Part shown: piece after piece, positions 53,029 to 60,814 of the stretch | Position numbering within the stretch: position 1 is the first letter of the stretch | Layout of the letters: each line of letters starts with the position of its first letter | Assembly (NCBI RefSeq): GCF_000721235.1 | Contig: NZ_JOFH01000006.1 | Coordinates: 62,001 to 126,000, forward strand | Direction: 5' to 3' | Source: Streptomyces olivaceus | GTDB taxonomy: Bacteria > Actinomycetota > Actinomycetes > Streptomycetales > Streptomycetaceae | Length of the DNA stretch: 64,000 nucleotides | Program-made: the position numbers and the translations under genes | The notes under the pieces: generated by a model | What the model was told of the DNA's origin: nothing | Seen by the model: only the letters and a program-made list of their open reading frames with translations | Database searches by the model: none

Positions 53029-53613
53029 TCAGGACCGGCGGGCCACGCACGCCGCCAGGTGGTCGTCCACCAGGCCGCAGGCCTGCATCAGGGCGTACGC
53101 CGTGGTCGGGCCGACGAAGCGCAGACCCCGCTTCTTCAGGGCCTTCGACAACGCCGTGGACTCCGGGGTGACGGCCGGGACGTCGGCGAGGGTCTTCGGG
53201 ACCGGGCGGCCGGCCGGGTCCGGGGCGTGGGACCAGATCAGCTCGTCGAGCTCGCCCGGCTCCCACCCGGCCAGGACGCGGGCGTTGGCGAGGGTGGCGT
53301 CGACCTTGGCGCGGTTGCGGATGATGCCCGGGTCGGCGAGCAGGCGCTCGCGGTCCTCGTCGGTGAAGGCGGCCACCTCGGCGATGGCGAAGCCGGCGAA
53401 GGCGGCCCGGAAACCGGTGCGGCGGCGCAGGATGGTGATCCAGGACAGGCCGGACTGGAAGGCCTCCAGGCTGAGCCGCTCGTACAGGGCGTCGTCGCCG
53501 TGGACCGGGCGGCCCCACTCCTCGTCGTGGTACGTCACGTAGTCCGCGGTGGACAGGGCCCAGGGGCAGCGCGCCGCGCCGTCCGGGCCCGCGACGGCCT
53601 CTCCGGCGCTCAC
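53029..53613 (-). CDS. tag: DNA-3-methyladenine glycosylase I
   Basis: 194 aa, full-length Tag. CPWALSTADYVTYHDEEWG at residues 16-34 supplies the zinc Cys and conserved Trp/Glu, followed by FQSGLSWITILRRR near 62 and FVGPTTAYALMQACGLVDDH near 165 with further zinc ligands (Cys and His). Excises 3-methyladenine from alkylated DNA. GTG 53613 follows GGAGGAG and overlaps the DivIVA-like gene stop by four bases (GTGA), so the two are coupled. Same neighbourhood as tagA in mycobacteria. Confidence 0.95.
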   Translation of the reverse strand: MSAGEAVAGPDGAARCPWALSTADYVTYHDEEWGRPVHGDDALYERLSLEAFQSGLSWITILRRRTGFRAAFAGFAIAEVAAFTDEDRERLLADPGIIRNRAKVDATLANARVLAGWEPGELDELIWSHAPDPAGRPVPKTLADVPAVTPESTALSKALKKRGLRFVGPTTAYALMQACGLVDDHLAACVARRS

Positions 53614-53969
53614 CGGTGCTCCTCCCCGGTGGGCTTGTCCATGGCGACGTGCTGGTGGACGGCGGCGGACCGGGCCCCGGCCAGGGCCGACTCCAGGTCG
53701 GCGATGCGGGCGTCGCGCTCGGCCAGTTCGGCACCGAGGCGGCCCAGGGCGTCGTCGACCTCCGCCATGCGGTAGCCGCGGGCGACCAGCGGGAAGCGGA
53801 GCCGCTCCACGTCGCCGCGGGCCACCGGGCGGTCCGGCGGCAGCGCGTCCCGGACGCGCTCGGGGGCGGCGTCGGGCAGCGGCCCGCTGTCGCCGCCGCT
53901 CACCACGGCGAGGGTCACCGCGGCCACGACGACGGCCAGCGCGATGACGAGGAACAGGAACATGACCAT
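53610..53969 (-). CDS. DivIVA-domain membrane protein
   Basis: About 119 aa. The N-terminal membrane helix (MFLFLVIALAVVVAAVTLAVV) is followed by a short DivIVA-like motif (RFPLVARGYRMAEVDDALGRL near residue 60) and a coiled coil (AELAERDARIADLESALAG). DivIVA motifs bind curved membrane or polar-growth machinery. ATG 53969 is preferred; ATG 53984 adds five residues. Overlaps tag by four bases. Position matches mycobacterial Rv1209. Function inferred only. Confidence 0.82.
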   Translation of the reverse strand: MVMFLFLVIALAVVVAAVTLAVVSGGDSGPLPDAAPERVRDALPPDRPVARGDVERLRFPLVARGYRMAEVDDALGRLGAELAERDARIADLESALAGARSAAVHQHVAMDKPTGEEHR

Positions 53970-54159
53970 CGCTGGTGCCCCCATGGTCGGTCGGGACGGT
54001 CGGAGTCGGAAGTCGGTACTGCGTGAGTCGGTACTGCGGGCGTCGGTCGTGCGGGAGTCGGTTGTGTCGGGTCCGATCGTGCCATGCGAGTCTGACAGCC
54101 GGTGCCGCGGTCGGCGAAGGACCGCGCGACCGAGGTCGAGAGCGGGACGAGAGAACGGT

Positions 54160-55044
54160 ATGGACGAGACGATGTCGCAGGGGACGCTCAGGCTGGGCAG
54201 GCGGGAATTCGGACCGCACGAGCCGGTGATCATGGCGATCGTGAACCGGACCCCGGACTCCTTCTACGACCAGGGGGCCACCTTCCGCGACGAACCCGCT
54301 CTCGCGCGCGTGGAGGAGGCGGTGGCCGGCGGCGCCGCGATCATCGACGTCGGCGGGGTGAAGGCCGGCCCGGGGGACGAGGTGTCCGCCGAGGAGGAGG
54401 CGCGGCGGACGGTGGGGTTCGTCGCGGAGGTGCGGCGGCGGTTCCCGGACGTGGTGATCAGCGTGGACACCTGGCGGCACGATGTCGGCGAGGCCGTCTG
54501 CGAGGCCGGGGCCGACCTGCTGAACGACGCGTGGGGCGGCGTCGACCCGAGGCTCGCGGAGGTCGCGGCGCGCTACCGGGCGGGGCTGGTCTGCACGCAT
54601 GCGGGCGGCGCCGAGCCGCGGACGCGGCCGCACCGGGTGGCGTACGACGACGTCGTGGCCGACATCCTGCGGGTGACGCTGGGACTGGCCGAGCGGGCGG
54701 TGGCGCTGGGGGTGCCGCGGGAGTCGGTGCTGATCGATCCCGGGCACGACTTCGGGAAGAACACGCGGCACAGCCTGGAGGCGACGCGGCGGCTCGGGGA
54801 GATGGTGGAGACGGGGTGGCCGGTGCTGGTGTCCCTGTCCAACAAGGACTTCGTCGGGGAGACGCTGGACCGGCCGGTGAAGGAGCGGCTGATCGGCACG
54901 CTCGCGACCACGGCGGTGTCGGCGTGGCTGGGGGCGCGGGTGTACCGGGTGCACGAGGTGGCGGAGACGCGGCAGGTGCTGGACATGGTGGCGACGATCG
55001 CGGGCCACCGGGTGCCGGCGGTGGCTCGGCGGGGGTTGGCGTAG
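54160..55044 (+). CDS. folP2: Dihydropteroate synthase paralogue, FolP2 type
   Basis: About 294 aa TIM barrel of the DHPS family: IVNRTPDSFYD near residue 26, NDAWGGVDPR near 125, DPGHDFGKNTRHSLE near 195 and SNKDFVGE near 228. The loop that in true DHPS reads GGESTRPG is GGVKAGPG here, removing the Ser-Thr-Arg of the catalytic loop. Mycobacterial FolP2 with the same feature was reported to lack DHPS activity (from memory), so folate synthesis is unlikely. ATG 54160, alternative ATG 54172. In synteny with Rv1207. Confidence 0.88.
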   Translation: MDETMSQGTLRLGRREFGPHEPVIMAIVNRTPDSFYDQGATFRDEPALARVEEAVAGGAAIIDVGGVKAGPGDEVSAEEEARRTVGFVAEVRRRFPDVVISVDTWRHDVGEAVCEAGADLLNDAWGGVDPRLAEVAARYRAGLVCTHAGGAEPRTRPHRVAYDDVVADILRVTLGLAERAVALGVPRESVLIDPGHDFGKNTRHSLEATRRLGEMVETGWPVLVSLSNKDFVGETLDRPVKERLIGTLATTAVSAWLGARVYRVHEVAETRQVLDMVATIAGHRVPAVARRGLA

Positions 55045-55168
55045 CGGGAGGGGATGGGGGGGATCCACCCCCGGACCCCGACGGGGACCGCGTCCCCCGC
55101 ACCCCTGCGCGCCGTCCCCCAGCTCTCCGCGAGCGTGCCGTCCCGCAGTCGTCCGCGGGCGGGGTCCG

Positions 55169-55927
55169 CTAGCGGCCCGCCTCCTTGGAGACCAGGGCCA
55201 CCGCCTCGTCGACGTCGTCCGTGACGTGGAAGAGGAGGAGGTCCTTCTCCGCCGCCTTGCCCTGGGCCACCAGGGTTCCGCGGAGCCAGTCGACCAGGCC
55301 GCCCCAGTACTCGGAGCCGAAGAGGACGATGGGGAAACGGGTCACCTTCTGGGTCTGGACCAGGGTGAGGGCCTCGAAGAGTTCGTCGAGGGTGCCGAGG
55401 CCGCCCGGCAGGACGACGAATCCCTGCGCGTACTTCACGAACATCATCTTGCGGACGAAGAAGTAGCGGAAGTTGAGGCCGATGTCGACATAGGGGTTGA
55501 GCCCCTGCTCGAACGGCAGCTCGATGCCGAGGCCGACCGACGTGCCCTTCGCCTCCAGGGCGCCCTTGTTGGCCGCCTCCATGGCGCCGGGGCCGCCGCC
55601 GGTGATGACCGCGAAGCCCGCCTCCACCAGGCCGCGGCCCAGCCGCACCCCCGCCTCGTACTCCGGCGAGTCGGCCGGGGTCCGGGCGGAGCCGAAGACG
55701 CTGATGGCGGGCGGCAGTTCGGCGAGCGTGCCGAAGCCCTCGATGAACTCCGACTGGATGCGCAGGACGCGCCAGGGGTCGGTGTGCACCCAGTCGGTCG
55801 GGGCGCGCTCGTCCAGCAGCCGCTGGTCGGTGGTGCTCCGCTGCACCTGGTCCCCCCTCCGGAGGACCGGGCCCAGGCGCTGTTCCTCCGGTGGCTGCTT
55901 CTTGCCCTCGGGGTTGCCGGTAGGCAT
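55169..55927 (-). CDS. LOG-like Rossmann protein (TIGR00730 family)
   Basis: About 252 aa. VITGGGPGAMEAANKGA near residue 115 and VLPGGLGTLDELFEAL near 175 (PGGxGTxxE) are the two motifs of cytokinin-phosphoribohydrolase LOG and relatives, formerly misnamed lysine decarboxylases. They cleave nucleoside 5'-monophosphates to base plus ribose phosphate. The extended 80-residue N-terminus is typical of the type-II group. ATG 55927 has GGAGGGAG upstream. M. tuberculosis Rv1205, a real LOG enzyme, is in the same neighbourhood. Confidence 0.9.
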   Translation of the reverse strand: MPTGNPEGKKQPPEEQRLGPVLRRGDQVQRSTTDQRLLDERAPTDWVHTDPWRVLRIQSEFIEGFGTLAELPPAISVFGSARTPADSPEYEAGVRLGRGLVEAGFAVITGGGPGAMEAANKGALEAKGTSVGLGIELPFEQGLNPYVDIGLNFRYFFVRKMMFVKYAQGFVVLPGGLGTLDELFEALTLVQTQKVTRFPIVLFGSEYWGGLVDWLRGTLVAQGKAAEKDLLLFHVTDDVDEAVALVSKEAGR

Positions 55928-56045
55928 GGGCGCTCCCTCCAGTCGCAGGTTGTTCCACCTCAGCGTAGATCTACGCGGGTTACGTACGAGGGACCTCAGC
56001 ATGTCCGCCACGCAGCGACGTAAACCCGCGCGGGCCCGCGGTGGA

Positions 56046-57125
56046 TCAGGCGGTCAGCCAGGAGCGCAGGCGCTCCTCCCCCGCGAGGACCTTCGCCACC
56101 TCGACCCGCTCGTCGCGCTTGTGCGCCAGGTGCGGGTTGCCCGGTCCGTAGTTGACGGCCGGGACGCCGAGCGCGGAGAAGCGCGACACGTCCGTCCAGC
56201 CGTACTTGGGCTGCGGGGTGCCGCCCACGGCCTCGATGAAGGCCGCCGCGGCCGGGTGGGAGAGGCCGGGCAGGGCCGCGCCGCTGTGGTCGTCGACCAC
56301 GAACTCCGCGACCCCGCAGTCCGCGAAGACCTCGCGCACGTGGGCGAGGGCGTCCTCGGGGCTGCGGTCGGGCGCGTAGCGGAAGTTGACGGTGACGACG
56401 CACTCGTCGGGGATGACGTTGCCCGCCACCCCGCCCGTGATGCCGACCGCGTTGAGGCCCTCGCGGTACTCCAGGCCGTCGATGACCGGGTAGCGCGGCT
56501 CGTACGCCGCCAGGCGGGCGAGGATCGGGGCGGCGGCGTGGATCGCGTTGGCGCCCATCCAGCTCCGCGCGGAGTGCGCCCGCTCCCCCGCCGTCTTCAG
56601 CAGCACCCGCAGCGTCCCCTGGCAGCCGCCCTCCACCTGGCCGTCGGACGGCTCCAGGAGCACCGCGAAGTCGCCCTCCAGCCACTCCGGACGGGCCTCG
56701 GCGACGTGCTTCAGGCCGTTCAGGTCGGCGGCGACCTCCTCGTTGTCGTAGAACACGAAGGTGAGGTCCCGATTGGGCTCCGGGACGGTCGCCGCGATGC
56801 GCAGCTGCACGGCGACCCCGGCCTTCATGTCGCAGGTGCCGCAGCCCCACAGCACCCCGTCCTCGTCGAGGCGCGAGGGGACGTTGCCCGCGATCGGCAC
56901 CGTGTCGATGTGACCGGCGAGGATCACCCGCTCCGGGCGGCCCAGCTCCGTGCGCGCGACGATGTTGTTGCCGTACCGCTCGACCGTCAGGTGGGGCAGC
57001 GCGCGCAGGGCGCCCTCGACCGCGTCCGCCAGCGGCTTCTCGGTGCCGCTCTCGGACGGGAAGTCGACGAGCCGCGCGGTAAGCTCCGCGGCGTCCAGTG
57101 TGAGGTCAAGCGGGGTGTCGGCCAT
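56046..57125 (-). CDS. dapE: Succinyl-diaminopimelate desuccinylase
   Basis: 359 aa M20-family enzyme of the lysine/diaminopimelate pathway, converting N-succinyl-LL-DAP to LL-DAP and succinate. ILAGHIDTVP near residue 72 and GCGTCDMKAG near 93 give metal ligands, and VFYDNEEV near 125 the catalytic Glu. ATG 57125 lies six bases after TAGGGT (57137-57132), a leaderless arrangement. dapC of the same pathway lies 2 kb away on the same strand. Synteny with Rv1202. Confidence 0.94.
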   Translation of the reverse strand: MADTPLDLTLDAAELTARLVDFPSESGTEKPLADAVEGALRALPHLTVERYGNNIVARTELGRPERVILAGHIDTVPIAGNVPSRLDEDGVLWGCGTCDMKAGVAVQLRIAATVPEPNRDLTFVFYDNEEVAADLNGLKHVAEARPEWLEGDFAVLLEPSDGQVEGGCQGTLRVLLKTAGERAHSARSWMGANAIHAAAPILARLAAYEPRYPVIDGLEYREGLNAVGITGGVAGNVIPDECVVTVNFRYAPDRSPEDALAHVREVFADCGVAEFVVDDHSGAALPGLSHPAAAAFIEAVGGTPQPKYGWTDVSRFSALGVPAVNYGPGNPHLAHKRDERVEVAKVLAGEERLRSWLTA

Positions 57126-57208
57126 GGCCCGACCCTAACGTGCGTGCCCCTTGGGGCACTGTCCGTACCCGGCGTACACCGGGCCCTACCCTCCAGTACC
57201 TTGTACGC

Positions 57209-58204
57209 GTGCTCCCGCCCTCGCCGCCTCCAAGACGCCGTGGCCGCCTCCTGCGTGCCGGCGCCGCCTCCGTGGTCCTGCTCGCCCTCGCCGGGTATGT
57301 GACGGCGCAGTACGTCACCGGCGGCCCCGGCGACCCGAAGTGCACGGTGGTGTCCGGCAAGGACGACGGGGCGTTCTACGAGTTCACGCCGGAGCAGGCG
57401 GTGAACGCGGCGACGATCACCGCCGTGGCCACCGCCCGCGAGCTGCCCGAGCGGGCCGCGGCGATCGCGCTGACGACGGCGTTGCAGGAGTCGGCGCTGC
57501 GCAACCTCGACCACGGCGACAAGGACTCGCTCGGCCTGTTCCAGCAGCGGCCCATGTGGGGCTGGGGCACACCGGCGCAGATCATGGACCCGGCGTACTC
57601 GGCGGGCCAGTTCTACGACCACCTGGTCAAGGTGCCCGACTACCTGGACCTGTCGCTGAACGACGCCGCCCAGCGCGTGCAGCGCAGCGGGCACCCGTAC
57701 GCCTACGCCAAGCACGAGGCGGACGCCCTGCTGCTCGCCGGCGCCCTGACCGGCCGGTCCGCCGCGACGCTGACCTGCGACGGGCCGCCCGAGACGAACC
57801 GGGTGAAGGGGCCGGACGCGGTCCGTGCGGCGCTGGTGCGGGACTTCGGGCCCGCGGTGCTCCAGCCGGCCGCCGCGGAGGTGGCCGACGCCTCGGCGGC
57901 ACCCGCGGACTCGCCCTCGCCCACCGCGGACGCGCCGGGCGCCGGGGGCGGTTCGGACGAGCGGACCGTGACCCTGCCCGTGACCGCGGACAGCGGTTCG
58001 TCGCCGGAGGAGCGCACGCGGCGCGGCTGGCAGCTGGCCCACTGGGCGGTGGCCAACGCGTCCGCCCTGCGCATCCAGAACGTCTCGTACGCGGGCCGGG
58101 TGTGGACCGCGGGCAACACCGACAGCAAGTGGCGTCCGGCGGGTACGGGCGCCAAGGGCGCCGAGCGGGCCGGTGGTTCGGTGCGGATCACGACCGCGCG
58201 GTAG
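57209..58204 (+). CDS. Membrane-anchored lysozyme/SLT-fold protein
   Basis: About 331 aa. One N-terminal membrane helix (about 15-37, GAASVVLLALAGYVTAQYV) is followed by a lysozyme-like domain: ITAVATARELPERAAAIALT near residue 70, then TALQESALRNLDHGDKDS near 90 with the Glu expected of transglycosylases, and GLFQQRPMWGWGT. A Ser/Pro/Asp linker precedes a C-terminal domain ending with a repeated RITTAR-like terminus. Databases often label homologues 'heavy metal transporter', for which I see no support. GTG 57209 is six bases after TACCTT. Peptidoglycan cleavage is inferred. Confidence 0.78.
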   Translation: MLPPSPPPRRRGRLLRAGAASVVLLALAGYVTAQYVTGGPGDPKCTVVSGKDDGAFYEFTPEQAVNAATITAVATARELPERAAAIALTTALQESALRNLDHGDKDSLGLFQQRPMWGWGTPAQIMDPAYSAGQFYDHLVKVPDYLDLSLNDAAQRVQRSGHPYAYAKHEADALLLAGALTGRSAATLTCDGPPETNRVKGPDAVRAALVRDFGPAVLQPAAAEVADASAAPADSPSPTADAPGAGGGSDERTVTLPVTADSGSSPEERTRRGWQLAHWAVANASALRIQNVSYAGRVWTAGNTDSKWRPAGTGAKGAERAGGSVRITTAR

Positions 58205-58244
58205 CGGATCACGACCGCGGGGTAGCGGATCACGGCCGCACGAC
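58183..58244 (+). repeat. 21-bp tandem repeat across a stop codon (three units)
   Basis: GCGGATCACGACCGCGSGGTA occurs at 58183 and 58204, with a diverged third copy at 58225. The TAG stop of the lysozyme-like gene straddles the junction of units one and two. Confidence 0.85.
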
Positions 58245-58623
58245 ACGAGTCGGCGACGGGGCCGGGGGCGGCCGCGGTGCGGCGGTCGCCCGTGCGAGGC
58301 GTCACCCTTGCGCGTTACCCGTACGGGCGGGAGGGCGACGCGCGGCGCGGGTTTCCCCGATGCCCGTCCCGGGTCCGTCGGAGCCCGGAGAAATCAAGGG
58401 CCGTAAGGATTCGGCGGACTTTCCTACCGGCACCCTTTTGCCCGTTTTTCTGTGCACCTGATAATGCGACGCATTACCAACTCTTTACGTCGCCTCGCCG
58501 CAACCTTCGTGGCCTTCGAGCGGTAGTCACTGCGTCCGAGCCCGGTCGATGACTCGCCGGGCACGGTGGGATTCCTCATCCTGACCGCTTTTGAACATCG
58601 TTGACTTCCGTCGAAGGAGCATC
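58205..58623 (+). promoter_or_regulatory. 419-bp region with palindromic operator and promoter for the secreted protein
   Basis: After the stop-proximal repeat comes a less GC-rich section. TTGCCC (58438-58443) and GATAAT (58460-58465), 16 bp apart, form a promoter. A perfect palindrome TAATGCG-A-CGCATTA (58462-58476) overlaps its -10 and start site. About 150 nt of leader follow, with a small GCCCGG/CCGGGC hairpin near 58535-58560. Confidence 0.6.
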
Positions 58624-59052
58624 ATGTCCCTCCCCCTGACCCGCCGGATCGCCCGTGCCGCGCTGCTCGTCGCCGCGGGAGCGGCTGCCGGGGTCGGTGC
58701 GGCCGGCTCCGCCGGCGCGGCTCCCGCACTGCCCGCCACCCCGGACCTCGGGGGCCTGACCGCCCTGGACGGGGCGAACGTCGGCAACAGCGTCGACTCG
58801 GCGGCGCAGAGCGTCACCAGGACCGCGGGCGAGACCGGCGGCGAGGCCGTGAAGACGGCCGTGCCGATGGCCGGCAAGACCGGCGGCTCGGTCGTCAAGA
58901 AGGCCACGCCGGTCGCGCAGAACGCCGCGGGCAGCGCGGCGGGCGCCGCCGGGGAGATCGTCGGTGACACCGCCGGGACCGCCACGGAGGGCGGCCTGCC
59001 GACGGACGCGCTGGGCGGCGGACTGCCGGTGCAGGGGCTGCCGCTCGGCTGA
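58624..59052 (+). CDS. Small secreted Ala/Gly/Thr-rich protein
   Basis: 142 aa. Signal peptide (MSLPLTRRIARAALLVAAGA, cleavage after GSAGA near residue 32). The mature part is low-complexity, with repeated short TAG/GE, AVKTAVP and AGSAAGAAGE segments and no cysteines, so probably disordered or surface-associated. Homologues are sometimes labelled 'ATP-binding protein', but no nucleotide motif is visible. ATG 58624 follows GAAGGAG. Expression is likely controlled by the palindrome upstream. Confidence 0.8.
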   Translation: MSLPLTRRIARAALLVAAGAAAGVGAAGSAGAAPALPATPDLGGLTALDGANVGNSVDSAAQSVTRTAGETGGEAVKTAVPMAGKTGGSVVKKATPVAQNAAGSAAGAAGEIVGDTAGTATEGGLPTDALGGGLPVQGLPLG

Positions 59053-59071
59053 GCACCGCCGACTCTGCTGC

Positions 59072-59108
59072 GCCGGGACCCGGGGTTCTCCCCGGGTCCC
59101 GGCCTTTT
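59072..59108 (+). terminator. Intrinsic terminator with T-run
   Basis: GCCGGGACCCGGGG and CCCCGGGTCCCGGC form a perfect 14-bp stem around TTCT, followed by CTTTT. It sits between the secreted-protein gene and convergent dapC. Confidence 0.9.
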
Positions 59109-59117
59109 GCGCACAGG

Positions 59118-60239
59118 TCATGCGGCCAGGCGCTGAACCGCCGCCCGGACGCGTTCGTCCGTCGCGGTCAGGGCCACGCGGACGAACCGGTCGCCGGCCG
59201 GGCCGTAGAAGTCGCCCGGGGCCACCAGGATGCCCTGGTCGGCCAGATGGGCCACCGTGGTCCAGCAGGACTCGTCACGGGTGGCCCACAGGTAGAGGCT
59301 GGCCTCGCTGTGCTCGATGCGGAAACCGTGGCCCAGCAGGGCGTCGCGCAGGACCGTGCGGCGGGCCGCATAGCGTTCGCGCTGGACGCGGACGTGCTCG
59401 TCGTCGCCGAGGGCCGCCACCACGGCCGCCTGGGTCGGCGCGGACGTCATCATGCCGCCGTGCTTGCGGATCTCCAGAAGCGGGCCCAGGACCGCCGGGT
59501 CGCCGGCCAGGAAGGCCGCGCGGTAGCCCGCGAGGTTGGAACGCTTGGACAGGGAGTGGACGGCGACCAGGCCGTCGTACGAGCCGCCGTTGACGTCCGG
59601 GTGCAGGACGGAGACAGGGGCGGCCTCCCAGCCCAGCTCCAGGTAGCACTCGTCGGAGACGACGAGGACGCCGTGCTCGCGCGCCCAGGCCACGATGCGG
59701 GTCAGGTCGGCCTTGGACAGGACCTCGCCGGTCGGGTTGGACGGGGAGTTGAGCCACAGGAGCCTCAGGCCCGCGGGGTCCAGGTCGATCGGGCCCGGCG
59801 CGTCAGCGCCTCGGGTCACCGTGTACGCCTCGTGCTCCGCGCGGGCGAGGCGCGCGCCGACCTCGTACGTCGGGTAGGCCAGGCGCGGGAAGGCCACCCG
59901 GTCGCCGGGGCCGAGGCCCAGCTGGGTCGGGAGCCAGGCGACGAGTTCCTTGGAGCCGACGATCGGCAGCACGTGGCGGTGGGTGATGCCGCGGGCGCCC
60001 AGGCGGCGCTCCACCCAGCCGGTGATCGCGTCGCGCAGCGCGGGCGTGCCCCAGACGGTCGGATAGCCCGGGGAGTCCGCCGCGTCGACCAGGGCCTTCT
60101 GGATCAGCTCGGGCACCGGGTCGACCGGGGTGCCGACGGAGAGGTCGACGATGCCGTCGGGGTGCGCCGCGGCCGTCTTCTTGTACGGCTCCAGCTTGTC
60201 CCACGGGAAGGCGGGAAGGCGGTCGGAGACTGCGGACAC
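59118..60239 (-). CDS. dapC: Succinyldiaminopimelate transaminase
   Basis: About 373 aa fold-type I PLP aminotransferase. SVGTPVDPVPE near residue 35, NSPSNPTGEVL near 165 (Asn and Pro of the ligand site), SDECYLELGWE near 195, Schiff-base Lys in SLSKRSNLAGYR near 225 and Arg near the end (RVALTA). Transaminates N-succinyl-2-amino-6-ketopimelate with glutamate in lysine and cell-wall DAP synthesis. GTG 60239 follows AAAGGGAG. It is downstream of the ferredoxin gene on the same strand; mycobacteria have the same pair (Rv1177-Rv1178). Confidence 0.93.
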   Translation of the reverse strand: MSAVSDRLPAFPWDKLEPYKKTAAAHPDGIVDLSVGTPVDPVPELIQKALVDAADSPGYPTVWGTPALRDAITGWVERRLGARGITHRHVLPIVGSKELVAWLPTQLGLGPGDRVAFPRLAYPTYEVGARLARAEHEAYTVTRGADAPGPIDLDPAGLRLLWLNSPSNPTGEVLSKADLTRIVAWAREHGVLVVSDECYLELGWEAAPVSVLHPDVNGGSYDGLVAVHSLSKRSNLAGYRAAFLAGDPAVLGPLLEIRKHGGMMTSAPTQAAVVAALGDDEHVRVQRERYAARRTVLRDALLGHGFRIEHSEASLYLWATRDESCWTTVAHLADQGILVAPGDFYGPAGDRFVRVALTATDERVRAAVQRLAA

Positions 60240-60279
60240 GGGGTGGCTCCCTTTCCTCGTGCGCGCCCGGCACGGCAAA

Positions 60280-60334
60280 CGCCTCGGCCCCGTCCGGCGC
60301 CGGTCCGGAGACCGGGCCGCACGGGACCGAGGCG
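60280..60334 (-). terminator. Hairpin between ferredoxin and dapC genes
   Basis: CGCCTCGGCCCCGT (60280-60293) pairs with ACGGGACCGAGGCG (60321-60334), one mismatch. It could attenuate or stop ferredoxin transcription before dapC. Confidence 0.55.
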
Positions 60335-60353
60335 GCGCGTGTGCGGGCCGCTC

Positions 60354-60674
60354 TTACTGGTTCTGCGGCGGCAGCGCGGCGACGAAGGGGTGGTCGCGCT
60401 CGATCAGCCCCAGCTTGCTGGCGCCGCCCGGCGAACCGAGTTCGTCGAAGAACTCGACGTTCGCCTTGTAGTAGTCCTTCCACTCCTCGGGAGTGTCGTC
60501 CTCGTAGAAGATCGCCTCGACCGGGCAGACCGGCTCACAGGCACCACAGTCGACGCATTCGTCCGGGTGGATGTACAAGGACCGCTGGCCCTCGTAGATG
60601 CAGTCGACCGGGCACTCCTCGATGCACGCCTTGTCCTTCACGTCGACACAAGGCTGCGCGATGACGTAGGTCAC
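60354..60674 (-). CDS. fdxA: Seven-iron ferredoxin (3Fe-4S plus 4Fe-4S)
   Basis: 106 aa. Cys spacing CVDVKDKACIEECPVDC then CVDCGACEPVCP: the first set carries a C-x7-C arrangement binding a 3Fe-4S cluster, the second the canonical C-x2-C-x2-C-x3-CP for 4Fe-4S. The 40-residue C-terminal extension (WKDYYKANVEFF) is typical of actinobacterial 7Fe ferredoxins that feed electrons to cytochrome P450s and other oxygenases. GTG 60674 with GGAAC upstream. Head of the minus-strand fdxA-dapC pair. Confidence 0.95.
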   Translation of the reverse strand: MTYVIAQPCVDVKDKACIEECPVDCIYEGQRSLYIHPDECVDCGACEPVCPVEAIFYEDDTPEEWKDYYKANVEFFDELGSPGGASKLGLIERDHPFVAALPPQNQ

Positions 60675-60814
60675 GCTGTCGTTCCTCCTAGATAGGGCGC
60701 TGGCGGGCCTCCCCAGGCTCCGCCGCCTGGCGCGCGGGAGCGCGGCGTCGTCGATGCCCGCCCCTAGTATCTCCGTTCTTGGACGTGATCCGAACAGGAG
60801 GGGTGGACCGACCC

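Noticed and set aside
57209..58204. Heavy-metal transporter assignment
   Set aside because: One membrane helix only, no metal-binding motif; the sequence fits a lysozyme-like fold better.
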